Assembly (NCBI GenBank): GCA_025928215.1
Contig: JAICJW010000037.1
Coordinates: forward strand, 1 to 16,576
Reading direction: 5' to 3'
DNA: 16,576 nucleotides
DNA from: Chloroflexia bacterium
Lineage (GTDB): Bacteria > Chloroflexota > Chloroflexia > Thermomicrobiales > JALYUS01
The first letter of the stretch is position 1. Every line of letters starts with the position of its first letter. Position numbers and translations under genes: made by a program. This document shows, one piece after another, positions 1 through 6,994 of the stretch. The notes under the pieces were generated by a model. The model did not search any database and was not told where the DNA came from. It saw nothing but the letters and a program-made list of their open reading frames with translations.

Positions 1-129
1 CTCAATCGCGGCGTTTACGTCGCCCCGTCGCAGTACGAAGCGGGTTTCATGTCGCTCGCACACACTAACGCGGAGATTACGCGGACGATTGAAGCGGCGC
101 GCGATGCCTTCGCGGCGCTCGAGGCATAA
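1..129 (+). CDS. hemL: Glutamate-1-semialdehyde 2,1-aminomutase, C-terminal fragment
   Basis: Only the last 42 codons are inside the window; the frame is open from base 1 and stops at TAA 127-129. The peptide contains GVYVAPSQYEAGFMSLAHT, the signature C-terminal stretch of HemL, followed by the usual final helix (EITRTIEAARDAFAALEA). HemL is a PLP-dependent enzyme that turns glutamate-1-semialdehyde into 5-aminolevulinate in the C5 route to tetrapyrroles. The PLP lysine and the rest of the fold lie outside the window. The following 240 bases to the next gene show no clear terminator hairpin. Identification rests on this short but characteristic tail. Confidence 0.85.
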   Translation, partial: LNRGVYVAPSQYEAGFMSLAHTNAEITRTIEAARDAFAALEA

Positions 130-369
130 AGTCGCCTTGCCGTCCGTGGGGAATGGCCTTGCGCCGACGCGCAGTCCTCTGGCCGCACGATCGGTCAGTG
201 GCGGGTCGGGCGGCACTGTTCGTGATGCCGAGGGCATTCGTACAGTTTCTCCCCAGGATACCGATCGGGATGGTATATACTGCCCGGAAACGAATCGCCC
301 TTTCCCCGTCGCACCGGTCTGCCGTTCCGCGCTGTGCCGTGGCGGGGAAGCATGGATCACGAGGTGGAT

Positions 370-1734
370 ATGACCGAACGACCGTTACGCGTGGCGGTGA
401 TTGGCTCCGGCCCTGCCGGCCTATATGCTGCGGAGGCGCTGATTAAGCAGGGTGATCTTCCGGTAAGTGTGGATGTCTTCGACCGGCTTCCCGTCCCGTA
501 CGGTCTCGTGCGGTATGGCGTCGCGCCGGATCACTACAAGATCAAGTCCGTGATTAGCGTCTACGAGAAGACGCTCGCCGATCCGCGCGTGCGCTTCTTC
601 GGTCATGTTGAGTTTGGTCGCGATCTGACCCGCGCCGATTACCGCCGCCTCTACGATGCCGTTATCTATGCGGTTGGGGCGTCGAGCGACCGTAGCCTCG
701 GCATCGCGGGTGAGGATCTCCCCGGCAGCCTCTCCGCCACGGAATTCGTCGCGTGGTACAACGGCCACCCGGACGCCGCAACGCGCGCGATGGCCCTCGA
801 TGCGCGCGGCGTCGCCGTCGTCGGCGTGGGCAACGTCGCGGTGGATGTGACGCGCATCCTCGCCAAGACGCGGGACGAACTGGCGGAGACGGACATCGCG
901 GACCACGCGCTGGATGTCCTCGCCCGCAGTGCGGTGACGGACATCTACATGCTCGGGCGGCGCGGTCCCGTGCAGGCGAAATTCACGACAAAGGAATTAG
1001 GCGAACTCGGCGAGCTGGCGAACGCGGACATCATCGTCAAGCCGGAGGAGATCGCCCTCGATCCGGTCAGCGAGGCGGCGCTGGCGGGGCAGCGCGTCGC
1101 GCAGCGGAATATGGAGGTCTTGCGCGCCTTCGCCGTGAAGCCGCAGGAGGGCAAGCCGCGCCGCATCCATCTGCGCTTTCTCGTCTCCCCGGTCGAAATC
1201 CTCGGCACTGCGGGGGTTGAGGGGCTGGTGATCGAGCGCAACCGCCTGGACGAGCAACAGCGGGCCGTCGGCACAGGGGAGTACGAAACGCTCCCTGTGC
1301 AGATGGTGCTCCGCTCGGTGGGATACAAGGGCGTACCGCTCGCGGGTGTGCCGTTCGACACGCGCGCGCAAGTCGTGCCGCATCGCGCGGGGCGCGTCAT
1401 GGAGAGTGCGGACGGCGCGGTCGTCTCCGGAGAATACGCGACCGGCTGGATCAAGCGCGGCCCGAGCGGCCTGATCGGCACGAACAAAGCGGACTCGGTC
1501 GAGACCGTTAAATCGTTGCTGGCGGACGCACCGAACCTCCCGCGCGCGGCGGAGGGTGACCCGGAGGCGGTGGACGCGCTCCTCCGAGAACGCAACGTCC
1601 GGTACGTGACGATGGCTGACTGGCTGGAACTGGAAAAGTACGAAACCGCCCTCGGTGAAGCGCAGGGCCGCCCGCGCGTTAAGATCGTTCACGTTGAGGA
1701 AATGCTGGAGCGGATCGCGCGGGTGAAATCCTAA
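370..1734 (+). CDS. fprA: Ferredoxin/adrenodoxin-type NADP+ reductase (FprA-like, FAD)
   Basis: A 454-residue flavoprotein of the adrenodoxin-reductase/FprA family, which moves electrons between NADPH and ferredoxin through FAD. Seen directly: the N-terminal FAD dinucleotide-binding motif GSGPAG (residues 12-17), the family stretch PVPYGLVRYGVAPDHYKIK (about 41-59), a second nucleotide-binding motif GVGNVAVD (152-159) for NADP, and near the C-terminus GWIKRGPSGLIGTNK, a hallmark of this family. Length matches the usual 450-460. I chose ATG 370 because GAGGTGG lies 5 nt upstream and the protein then starts right before the FAD strand; ATG 352 (preceded by GGGGAAG) and GTG 334 are in-frame alternatives. 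A TATACT at 276-281 could be a -10 box but has no good -35. The last 56 nt overlap the 3' end of the opposite-strand kinase gene. The redox partner is not in view; low-potential electrons for a ferredoxin-dependent pathway are the likely role. Confidence 0.9.
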   Translation: MTERPLRVAVIGSGPAGLYAAEALIKQGDLPVSVDVFDRLPVPYGLVRYGVAPDHYKIKSVISVYEKTLADPRVRFFGHVEFGRDLTRADYRRLYDAVIYAVGASSDRSLGIAGEDLPGSLSATEFVAWYNGHPDAATRAMALDARGVAVVGVGNVAVDVTRILAKTRDELAETDIADHALDVLARSAVTDIYMLGRRGPVQAKFTTKELGELGELANADIIVKPEEIALDPVSEAALAGQRVAQRNMEVLRAFAVKPQEGKPRRIHLRFLVSPVEILGTAGVEGLVIERNRLDEQQRAVGTGEYETLPVQMVLRSVGYKGVPLAGVPFDTRAQVVPHRAGRVMESADGAVVSGEYATGWIKRGPSGLIGTNKADSVETVKSLLADAPNLPRAAEGDPEAVDALLRERNVRYVTMADWLELEKYETALGEAQGRPRVKIVHVEEMLERIARVKS

Positions 1735-4700
1735 CCCCCGGCCCGAGGGGCAGGCGCACCGTGAAGGTCGTGCCCTCACCGATAGTGGAGCGGACATCAA
1801 TCGTGCCGCCGTGGGCGACGGTGATTTCACGGGCGATATAGAGGCCGAGGCCGAGGCCGCCACCGGGCAATTGCCCGGCGCCTCCGGTGCGATAAAAGCG
1901 TGAGAAGATGTTCGCCAGGTCGGTGGGTGCGATGCCGGGGCCGTAATCCTGCACATCCAATTCCGCCTGGCTATCCACGCGCCGCAGCCGCACATCAATG
2001 CGCGGTGAGTCCGCCGCGTGGTTGGCGGCGTTGGTGAGTAGGTTAAGGATCACCTGCTCTAACCGCTGCTCGTCGCCCTCGATCATGATCGGCTCGTCGC
2101 TGATCTCCGTGGTGATCGTTTGTGTCTCTATCAGTATTTGCGCGGTTTCGGTGGCACGGCGGACGACGTCGGCGAGGTCCAGCGGCGCGCGCGTGAGGGT
2201 CAGCCGTCTGCTCTGAAAGCGTGCGACATCGAGGAGTTCGTTGATCAGCGTGAGCAGCCGCTGAGACTGTTCGAGCGCGTGGGTCGCGTAGCGGCGGGGT
2301 CGTTCGTCTGTATCCTCGGTCGCGTAGAGCCGGACGAGCAATTGCAGGTAACTGCTCAGGGCAGTAAGCGGCGTGCGCAATTCGTGGCTCGCGATAGCCA
2401 TGAATTCGTCCTGCATCCGGCGCAGGCTTCGATCGGTGATGTCCCGGATGACGAGCACACCGGTGTGCTGACGATCGTCTGCTATCGGGCAACCAATTGC
2501 CTCGAACCAGCGACGGTTCTCATCCGGCGCGGTGATCGTGAACTGCATCGCGAACGACTCGCCGCGTGCGGCCCGTCGCTGGGGCGTCTGATCGGCTGGG
2601 AGCGGCTGGCCGTCCTCACCTTCGGCCACGAACGGGTCGTTGGGGCTGCCGAACATCTCCCTGTAGCGCTCATTCGTCATTACCGCCGTGCCAGAGTGGT
2701 CTACGACGAGCACAGCATCGCCGATAATGCCGAGGATTGCGGTCATCCGCTCACGCTCACGCTCGCTCTCGCGACGTTGGAGATCGAGCGAGACGGCAGT
2801 CTCCTGCAACTCGGTCGTCCGTGCATGCAGGTCGTCGTTAGTGGTATTCAACTCCTCGACGGTTGCTTGCAATTCTTCGTTGAGCGTTTCCAGTTCTTCG
2901 TTCGTCGCCTGCAACTCTTCATTGAGGGTTTCGATCTCCTCGGTGGCGGCCTGTGCCTCTTCGGTCGCGACGAGGAACTCCTCATTGACGCTCCGCAGCT
3001 CGACATTGCTATTGGCGAGGTCCTGGTTCGCATCGAGCAGTTGCCGGTTCGCCTCCGCGAGCCGTTGCATCAGCTTCGTCAGCCGCTCCGTCTCGGCCTG
3101 CTGGCGGGCGAGAGATTCTTCGAGGGCGCGTCGTTCTAGCGTGCGTTCGGTCGTATCCTGCACAGTGACGAGCGCGGAATCCACCGCCTCCGCACCGTCA
3201 CCGATCTTCTGCGGGTAACAGGCGAGGGCGAGAAAGCGGGTCTCGCCCGTCGCCGGATCAGTCGCAGTGATCTCCGTCTCCGCGACCGCTATCTCATCGT
3301 GAAATGCAGCATCAATCGCGGAGCGGAGCGGAGTGGTTGGCAGCGTCTGGGTGAGATGCAGGAAGTCTTCGCCGATTGCCGCGCTATGGATGCCGAACAT
3401 GCGGCGCGCCGCGCTGTTGATCGCCTGAATGTCATACCGCCGGTCCACGATGATGACGCCGAATGGCAAGCCGAGCAGTAAGCCCTCGAACCTCTCGCGC
3501 GCGATCCGCGTGCGTTGCGCCTCGCGCTGCCCGCGGATCTGCTCGATGTCGATCGCCGCGCGCGGGTTGCGGGCCAACCGTTCGAGCGGCATACGAACGT
3601 CGCGGTGGTCGGTGGTGGGGAAGAGGATGCGTTCGCCCTGACGGCGGTACACCTTCAGATGCGCGTCCTCAAGGCTGAAGGAGTCCGCGAGCGGGCTTGT
3701 CGTCTCGGATTTGCCGAGCACAAGGTAGCCGCCATCGCGCAGCGAGAAGGCGAAGAGTTGGAGGGCGCGTTTCTGGAGGTCAGGGGTGAAATAAATGAGC
3801 ACATTCCGGCAGAGTTCGAGATCAATACGCGGGAAGGGCGCACGCTGGCCGAGGTCGTGCTGGCCGAAGACGGTCAGTGCGCGAATGCGCTTCTTCACTT
3901 CGAAATCCCCGTTCAGCCGGGTGAAATACCGCTCGATCGTCTCCGCTGGCAGGGTAGCAAGCGCCGCCTCCGGATAGATGCCACGCCGAGCGAACAGAAT
4001 CGCCTCGTTGTCGAGGTCGGTGGCGAAGATGCGCACATTGAGCTGCGCCAATTCGTCGCCGAGGAGATCGGAGAGCAGAATTGCCAGCGAATATGCCTCC
4101 TCGCCCGTCGCGCAGCCCGCCGACCAGATACGCAGCTCGTTTTGATTGTCACGCGCCTCCGCGATCAATATGGGAAGGATGCGATCGCGCAGCGCGGCGA
4201 AGAGATCGGCATCCCGGAAGAACCCGGTCACTTTAATCAGGAAACTGCTGATCAGTCGCTGATACTCATCCGGGTGGTTACCGAGATAGCGGATATAGTC
4301 CGCCAATCGCGTCGCGCCGGTCGCGAGCATCCGCCGTTGCAGCCGACGCATGATCGTCGGCATCTTGTACCCGTTGAAATCAATGCCGCTGCGCGCGCGG
4401 AGCTGTTCGAGGAAGGCACGGAGCGCCCGTTCTTCGGTGGGGCGGATCGCGAGGCGGTTGCCCATCACGAGATCGTGGAGGATCGGGCCAATCTGCTCGA
4501 TTTCCGCGATAATGTCTACGATCGTCGGCGCGAGCGATTGCGGCATACTGGGATGGGCGGCGGTCGCCGGGTTTTGAATAATGACGGTGCCGCCCGCTGC
4601 GCTCACCTCCCGCGCGCCGGCCGCGCCGTCCGAGCCATTGCCGGTGAGGATGACGGCGACCAGCCGCTCGCCGTATGCTGTTGCCGCGCTGGCAAGGAGC

Positions 4701-5026
4701 AGATCAACAGACGGGCGGGTACCGCCTTTGTTGTCGGTGCGGACGCGCACATGGCCATCGGTGATCTCCACCTGCCGGTTTGCGGGGACGACATAGACGA
4801 CGCCCGGTTCGAGGGGCGTTTCCTTCTCTACCGTGCGGACGGGTAAGGGACCGCGCCGACCGAGGATTTCTTCGAGATGGCTCTGGCGTGCGGGATCAAT
4901 ATGTTGGGCGATGACGATCGGGGCGGCGAAATCGGCGGGTAGCGTGCCGACGAGCGTCGAGAGGGCTTCGATTCCGCCCGCCGACGAGCCGACCACGACG
5001 AGTTGTGCGAGCGGTTGGATGTCCAC
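1679..5026 (-). CDS. CheB-CheR-PAS-PAS hybrid sensor histidine kinase
   Basis: A fusion of about 1115 residues. Order seen: CheB methylesterase domain (about 8-190) with the triad candidates Ser15 in GSSAGG, His42 in IAQHIDP and Asp133 in TGNGSDG; CheR methyltransferase domain (about 200-460) with SAM motif SAGCATGEEAYSLA and CRNVLIYFTPDLQ; PAS (about 510-620); a long EEL/NEEL heptad coiled coil (about 640-740) typical of CheB-CheR fusions; a second PAS (about 750-850); HisKA with phospho-acceptor His881 in ASHELRTP; and an ATPase domain with N box NLLTNAANHA, G1 DYGPGIA and G2 GGGLGLGLYI. There is no receiver or HPt domain and no membrane segment, so it is a cytoplasmic kinase whose output partner is elsewhere. 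GTG 5026 is preceded by GGAGGCGAAGAAAGG and fits best; ATG 5062 and GTG 5089 are in-frame alternatives with poorer ribosome sites. The C-terminal ~18 residues, encoded in the overlap with the reductase gene, look like unconserved tail. Confidence 0.93.
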   Translation of the reverse strand: MDIQPLAQLVVVGSSAGGIEALSTLVGTLPADFAAPIVIAQHIDPARQSHLEEILGRRGPLPVRTVEKETPLEPGVVYVVPANRQVEITDGHVRVRTDNKGGTRPSVDLLLASAATAYGERLVAVILTGNGSDGAAGAREVSAAGGTVIIQNPATAAHPSMPQSLAPTIVDIIAEIEQIGPILHDLVMGNRLAIRPTEERALRAFLEQLRARSGIDFNGYKMPTIMRRLQRRMLATGATRLADYIRYLGNHPDEYQRLISSFLIKVTGFFRDADLFAALRDRILPILIAEARDNQNELRIWSAGCATGEEAYSLAILLSDLLGDELAQLNVRIFATDLDNEAILFARRGIYPEAALATLPAETIERYFTRLNGDFEVKKRIRALTVFGQHDLGQRAPFPRIDLELCRNVLIYFTPDLQKRALQLFAFSLRDGGYLVLGKSETTSPLADSFSLEDAHLKVYRRQGERILFPTTDHRDVRMPLERLARNPRAAIDIEQIRGQREAQRTRIARERFEGLLLGLPFGVIIVDRRYDIQAINSAARRMFGIHSAAIGEDFLHLTQTLPTTPLRSAIDAAFHDEIAVAETEITATDPATGETRFLALACYPQKIGDGAEAVDSALVTVQDTTERTLERRALEESLARQQAETERLTKLMQRLAEANRQLLDANQDLANSNVELRSVNEEFLVATEEAQAATEEIETLNEELQATNEELETLNEELQATVEELNTTNDDLHARTTELQETAVSLDLQRRESERERERMTAILGIIGDAVLVVDHSGTAVMTNERYREMFGSPNDPFVAEGEDGQPLPADQTPQRRAARGESFAMQFTITAPDENRRWFEAIGCPIADDRQHTGVLVIRDITDRSLRRMQDEFMAIASHELRTPLTALSSYLQLLVRLYATEDTDERPRRYATHALEQSQRLLTLINELLDVARFQSRRLTLTRAPLDLADVVRRATETAQILIETQTITTEISDEPIMIEGDEQRLEQVILNLLTNAANHAADSPRIDVRLRRVDSQAELDVQDYGPGIAPTDLANIFSRFYRTGGAGQLPGGGLGLGLYIAREITVAHGGTIDVRSTIGEGTTFTVRLPLGPGVRISPARSAPAFPQRERS

Positions 5027-5097
5027 GCTCGGTCGCCTTTCTTCGCCTCCCAGTATTGTCATCGCGTGCCAAAATGGGGATAACGACACATATACCT

Positions 5098-5111
5098 ATT
5101 GTACCCCCCCC
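5098..5111 (-). promoter_or_regulatory. Possible -10 box abutting a C8/G8 homopolymer upstream of the kinase
   Basis: On the minus strand TACAAT (5103-5098) lies directly downstream of a run of eight G (C8 on the plus strand, 5104-5111). It would start transcription near 5091, leaving a leader of roughly 65 nt to the GTG chosen for the kinase. No convincing -35 hexamer is seen 16-18 nt upstream, so the promoter call is weak. Confidence 0.25.
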
Positions 5112-5150
5112 TCTCCGAATTACCACTTGTCGGGGAATTCCTTACCCCAG

Positions 5151-5180
5151 CCCCTCGCTATCGCTTGCGATAGCGAGGGG
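5151..5180. repeat. Perfect 14-bp inverted repeat with 2-nt loop
   Basis: Two arms of CCCCTCGCTATCGC (5151-5164) and its exact complement (5167-5180) flank a TT centre. It sits in the 230-300 nt gap between the divergent kinase and truncated cheB genes. No T-run follows on either side, so it does not look like an ordinary intrinsic terminator; a regulator-binding palindrome, cruciform or REP-like element are all possible. Confidence 0.75.
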
Positions 5181-5320
5181 TGACACATTGCGATACGGGG
5201 GCATTTCCCGAACATCGCGGCCCATCGGAGAAGGGGCGGGGAGTGCTGGCACAGTTCGTGTGACAGCCATTCGCTGTACATGAAACCACCTGCCCATCAC
5301 CTCATGAGAAAGGAGGCACG

Positions 5321-5698
5321 ATGCCAGAGCGCGATATCATCGTTATCGGCGCCTCCGCGGGCGGCGTGGAGGCATTGATGGCCGTGGTGCGGGGAGTGCC
5401 TCACGATCTGCCGGCCGCTCTCTTCGTCGTGCTGCATGTCCCGCCCGATGGAGAGAGCATGTTGCCACGCATCCTCACGCATGCTGGGCCGCTGCCCGCC
5501 ACGCATGCGCGGGACGGCGAACCGATTGCGCATGGGCGTATCTACGTCGCCCCGCCGGATTACCATCTGCTCGTTGAGCGCGACCGCGTGCGCGTCGTGC
5601 ATGGCCCGCGCGAAAACCGCTACCGACCCGCCGTGGACCCGCTTTTTAGGACGGAACGAGATGAAATCATTTGTCGCGCAGATTACGCGAAAGGTTGA
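5321..5698 (+). pseudogene. Truncated CheB methylesterase-domain gene
   Basis: The 125-residue product starts like a stand-alone CheB-type protein: IIVIGASAGGVEAL (nucleophile Ser in GAS) and VVLHVPPDGESMLP (catalytic His), followed by the IYVAPPDYHLLV strand and RYRPAVDPLFR. A CheB domain should continue for about 70 more residues through a DDG/MGxDG segment with the catalytic Asp. Instead the homology stops at DPLFR (about base 5649) and 14 unrelated residues lead to a TGA. The start is well supported: AAAGGAGG ends 5 nt before ATG 5321. I read it as a gene broken by recombination or deletion. It is divergent from a kinase that carries its own complete CheB domain. It could still be translated, but lacking the Asp it should not work as an esterase. 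Confidence 0.75.
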
Positions 5699-5903
5699 GG
5701 CTGAAGTTATCTATACGCGGGAGCGGCAGCGGATAAATCGTGAGCGGTTCCGCGCGTACTACCTAGATTTTCATACGGCATGTGATTGCCGTGATTACCG
5801 ACGTGTGTACGAAGTAGTGCAGGACGCGACGACGATTACGAATGATACGGTGCGGCTCAGCCGGCAGATGCGCGAGATTCGGGCACGGCAGCGTGTTCTC
5901 TTT
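5661..5903 (+). other. AT-richer stretch with a possible gene remnant
   Basis: Beginning where CheB homology ends, this stretch is visibly poorer in G+C than its neighbours (roughly half). From ATG 5661, which overlaps the end of the truncated cheB in another frame, an open frame reads MKSFVAQITRKVEAEVIY and continues with a plausible charged, helical composition (TRERQRINRERFRAYY, RLSRQMREIRARQR). The frame formally runs to 6212, but beyond about 5904 it is merely antisense to the MaoC-like gene, so any genuine protein must be truncated there. I do not recognise the family. It may be the debris of whatever joined or cut the cheB gene. Confidence 0.25.
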
Positions 5904-6329
5904 TCACTGACGGGCGGGCGGGTGCAACAAGACGGCGGTGCCGTCCGTTGTGATCGCGACGATGCGCTCCCCATCGCGCTCGACCGTGCCGGTGCCTTCG
6001 AGGGTGATGAGCGAGCCGCGACGATGGGGCGCGACCGCCGCAATCCGCCAGATCATATGGAGCGTGTCCCCGGCGAGGACGGGCGCGCGGAAGCGGATGC
6101 CCCAGGTGCGCCCGAGCGAGGGCGCGCGGTCGGTGATGCGCGCCGCACCGAAGGCCATCACCAGCCCCGCGATGTGCGCGCCGGAGGCGATCACGACGCC
6201 GAATTGCGGTGATGGCGTGTGATGCACCGGGTTCGTGTCCCCCAGGAGCGCCGCCATCTGCCGGATCTCGTCCGCCGTGAATGGAAAATCCCCCTCGAAC
6301 GTATCGCCGACCTTGATTGGCACGGTCAT
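5904..6329 (-). CDS. MaoC-like hot-dog dehydratase
   Basis: A 141-residue protein of the MaoC/(R)-specific enoyl-CoA hydratase family. The hydratase signature is clear: LLGDTNPVHH with the catalytic pair Asp31 and His36, then VIASGAHIAGLVM in the central hot-dog helix. The product probably hydrates or dehydrates a short acyl thioester, or acts as a subunit of such an enzyme; the substrate cannot be told. Length is normal for a single hot-dog domain. ATG 6329 is preceded by GGAGGGG at a proper distance. The two small genes upstream on the same strand end 57 nt before it. Its 3' end meets the AT-rich remnant from the other strand with no obvious terminator. Confidence 0.85.
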   Translation of the reverse strand: MTVPIKVGDTFEGDFPFTADEIRQMAALLGDTNPVHHTPSPQFGVVIASGAHIAGLVMAFGAARITDRAPSLGRTWGIRFRAPVLAGDTLHMIWRIAAVAPHRRGSLITLEGTGTVERDGERIVAITTDGTAVLLHPPARQ

Positions 6330-6386
6330 TGCCCCTCCGGGACGAGCGTAGACAATCGGTACAAGCCGAGAAGAATCAGTACATAC

Positions 6387-6617
6387 TCAATCGCCGACGA
6401 TGGTCATTTCTCGCGAACGGCGCACGAGTTCATCTCCACTGAGAACGCTTTCGACGGCTCCGGCGGCATCGGGCTGTAAGAGCGAAAGCGTGCGCCCTGC
6501 ATCGTCTCCTCGTGCGCTGGTTCGCCATCGTACCTCATCAAGTGCCTGCTCGATAGTTTCGAATTCATCAATCAAATTGGTCGTGCGGTCATTCCAGAGT
6601 TCAAAATGCGTTGCCAT
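6387..6617 (-). CDS. Small acidic protein of unknown function
   Basis: A 76-residue protein (MATHFELWNDRTTNLIDEFET...) rich in Asp and Glu, with a predicted beta-beta-alpha start (FELWNDRTTNLIDEF, then EQALDEVRWR) and a GDELVRR segment near the end. I cannot name its family with confidence. ATG 6617 has a good ribosome site (GAGGAG 7 nt upstream) placed inside the end of the preceding gene; the two genes overlap by 17 nt in different frames, so translation is probably coupled. The overlap, codon-like composition and ribosome site support a real gene. Base composition is less GC-rich than in the flanking metabolic genes. Confidence 0.6.
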   Translation of the reverse strand: MATHFELWNDRTTNLIDEFETIEQALDEVRWRTSARGDDAGRTLSLLQPDAAGAVESVLSGDELVRRSREMTIVGD

Positions 6618-6984
6618 CAGGTAGCTCCTCAGTGGCCGGGAATACCGGGAAGATGTTTGTTACACGTGCCAGACATTCATCGGGATCACCCCAGAGCGTG
6701 TGGTGTCCGGGATTCTTGCCCCATCGTACATAGCGGATCGGCCCGTTGACCGGAATGGTCATCTCCGCGATGAAATCGCCCTGTCTGCGATTCCGTTGCG
6801 CGACCATCCGTGCCTGCTCCAGTGTATCGAACACTGAGAATCCTCGCCAGTATCGTATCTTGTCTGGATTGCGTGGTAGCGGATCGCCCGTTGCCTCGTC
6901 GGAAAGGAAGTCATCGTGTGGGGCGTGGCCTCTTGATCGCACAATAGGATTTTGGGCGTTCGCCTTCGGATGCGCCCGGATCAT
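6601..6984 (-). CDS. Hypothetical protein, first gene of a small overlapping pair
   Basis: A 127-residue soluble protein with no signal peptide or membrane segment. Visible blocks are KIRYWRGFSVFDTLEQARMVA, GDFIAEMTIPVNGPIRYVRWG (shown in pieces: YWRG near residue 45, then a beta-rich middle) and HHTLWGDPDECLARV towards the end; the paired His and the WGDP could be functional. I do not recognise the family. It starts 10 nt after the stop of the glycoside hydrolase gene with only a weak ribosome site, so ATG 6984 is not certain. It overlaps the next small gene by 17 nt. The pairing of a 127-residue and a 76-residue gene resembles a toxin-antitoxin layout, but no toxin motif is seen. Confidence 0.6.
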   Translation of the reverse strand: MIRAHPKANAQNPIVRSRGHAPHDDFLSDEATGDPLPRNPDKIRYWRGFSVFDTLEQARMVAQRNRRQGDFIAEMTIPVNGPIRYVRWGKNPGHHTLWGDPDECLARVTNIFPVFPATEELPDGNAF

Positions 6985-6994
6985 TCATCATTGA

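Noticed and set aside
89..446. Two small plus-strand frames between hemL and the reductase
   Set aside because: They overlap the coding ends on both sides, are Arg/Ser/Pro-rich and lack ribosome sites.
997..1998. Minus-strand frame of 333 codons opposite the NADP reductase
   Set aside because: Antisense to conserved FprA sequence and overlapping the kinase end in another frame; Arg/His-rich shadow composition.
3515..4846. Long plus-strand open frame (443 codons) opposite the CheB-CheR kinase
   Set aside because: It is antisense to the conserved CheB and CheR domains, has no recognisable motif or ribosome site, and long antisense frames are expected in GC-rich coding DNA.
5904..6212. Continuation of the 5661 plus-strand frame
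   Set aside because: From about 5904 it is antisense to the clearly conserved MaoC-like gene and its composition changes to a Gly/Arg/Asp-rich shadow.
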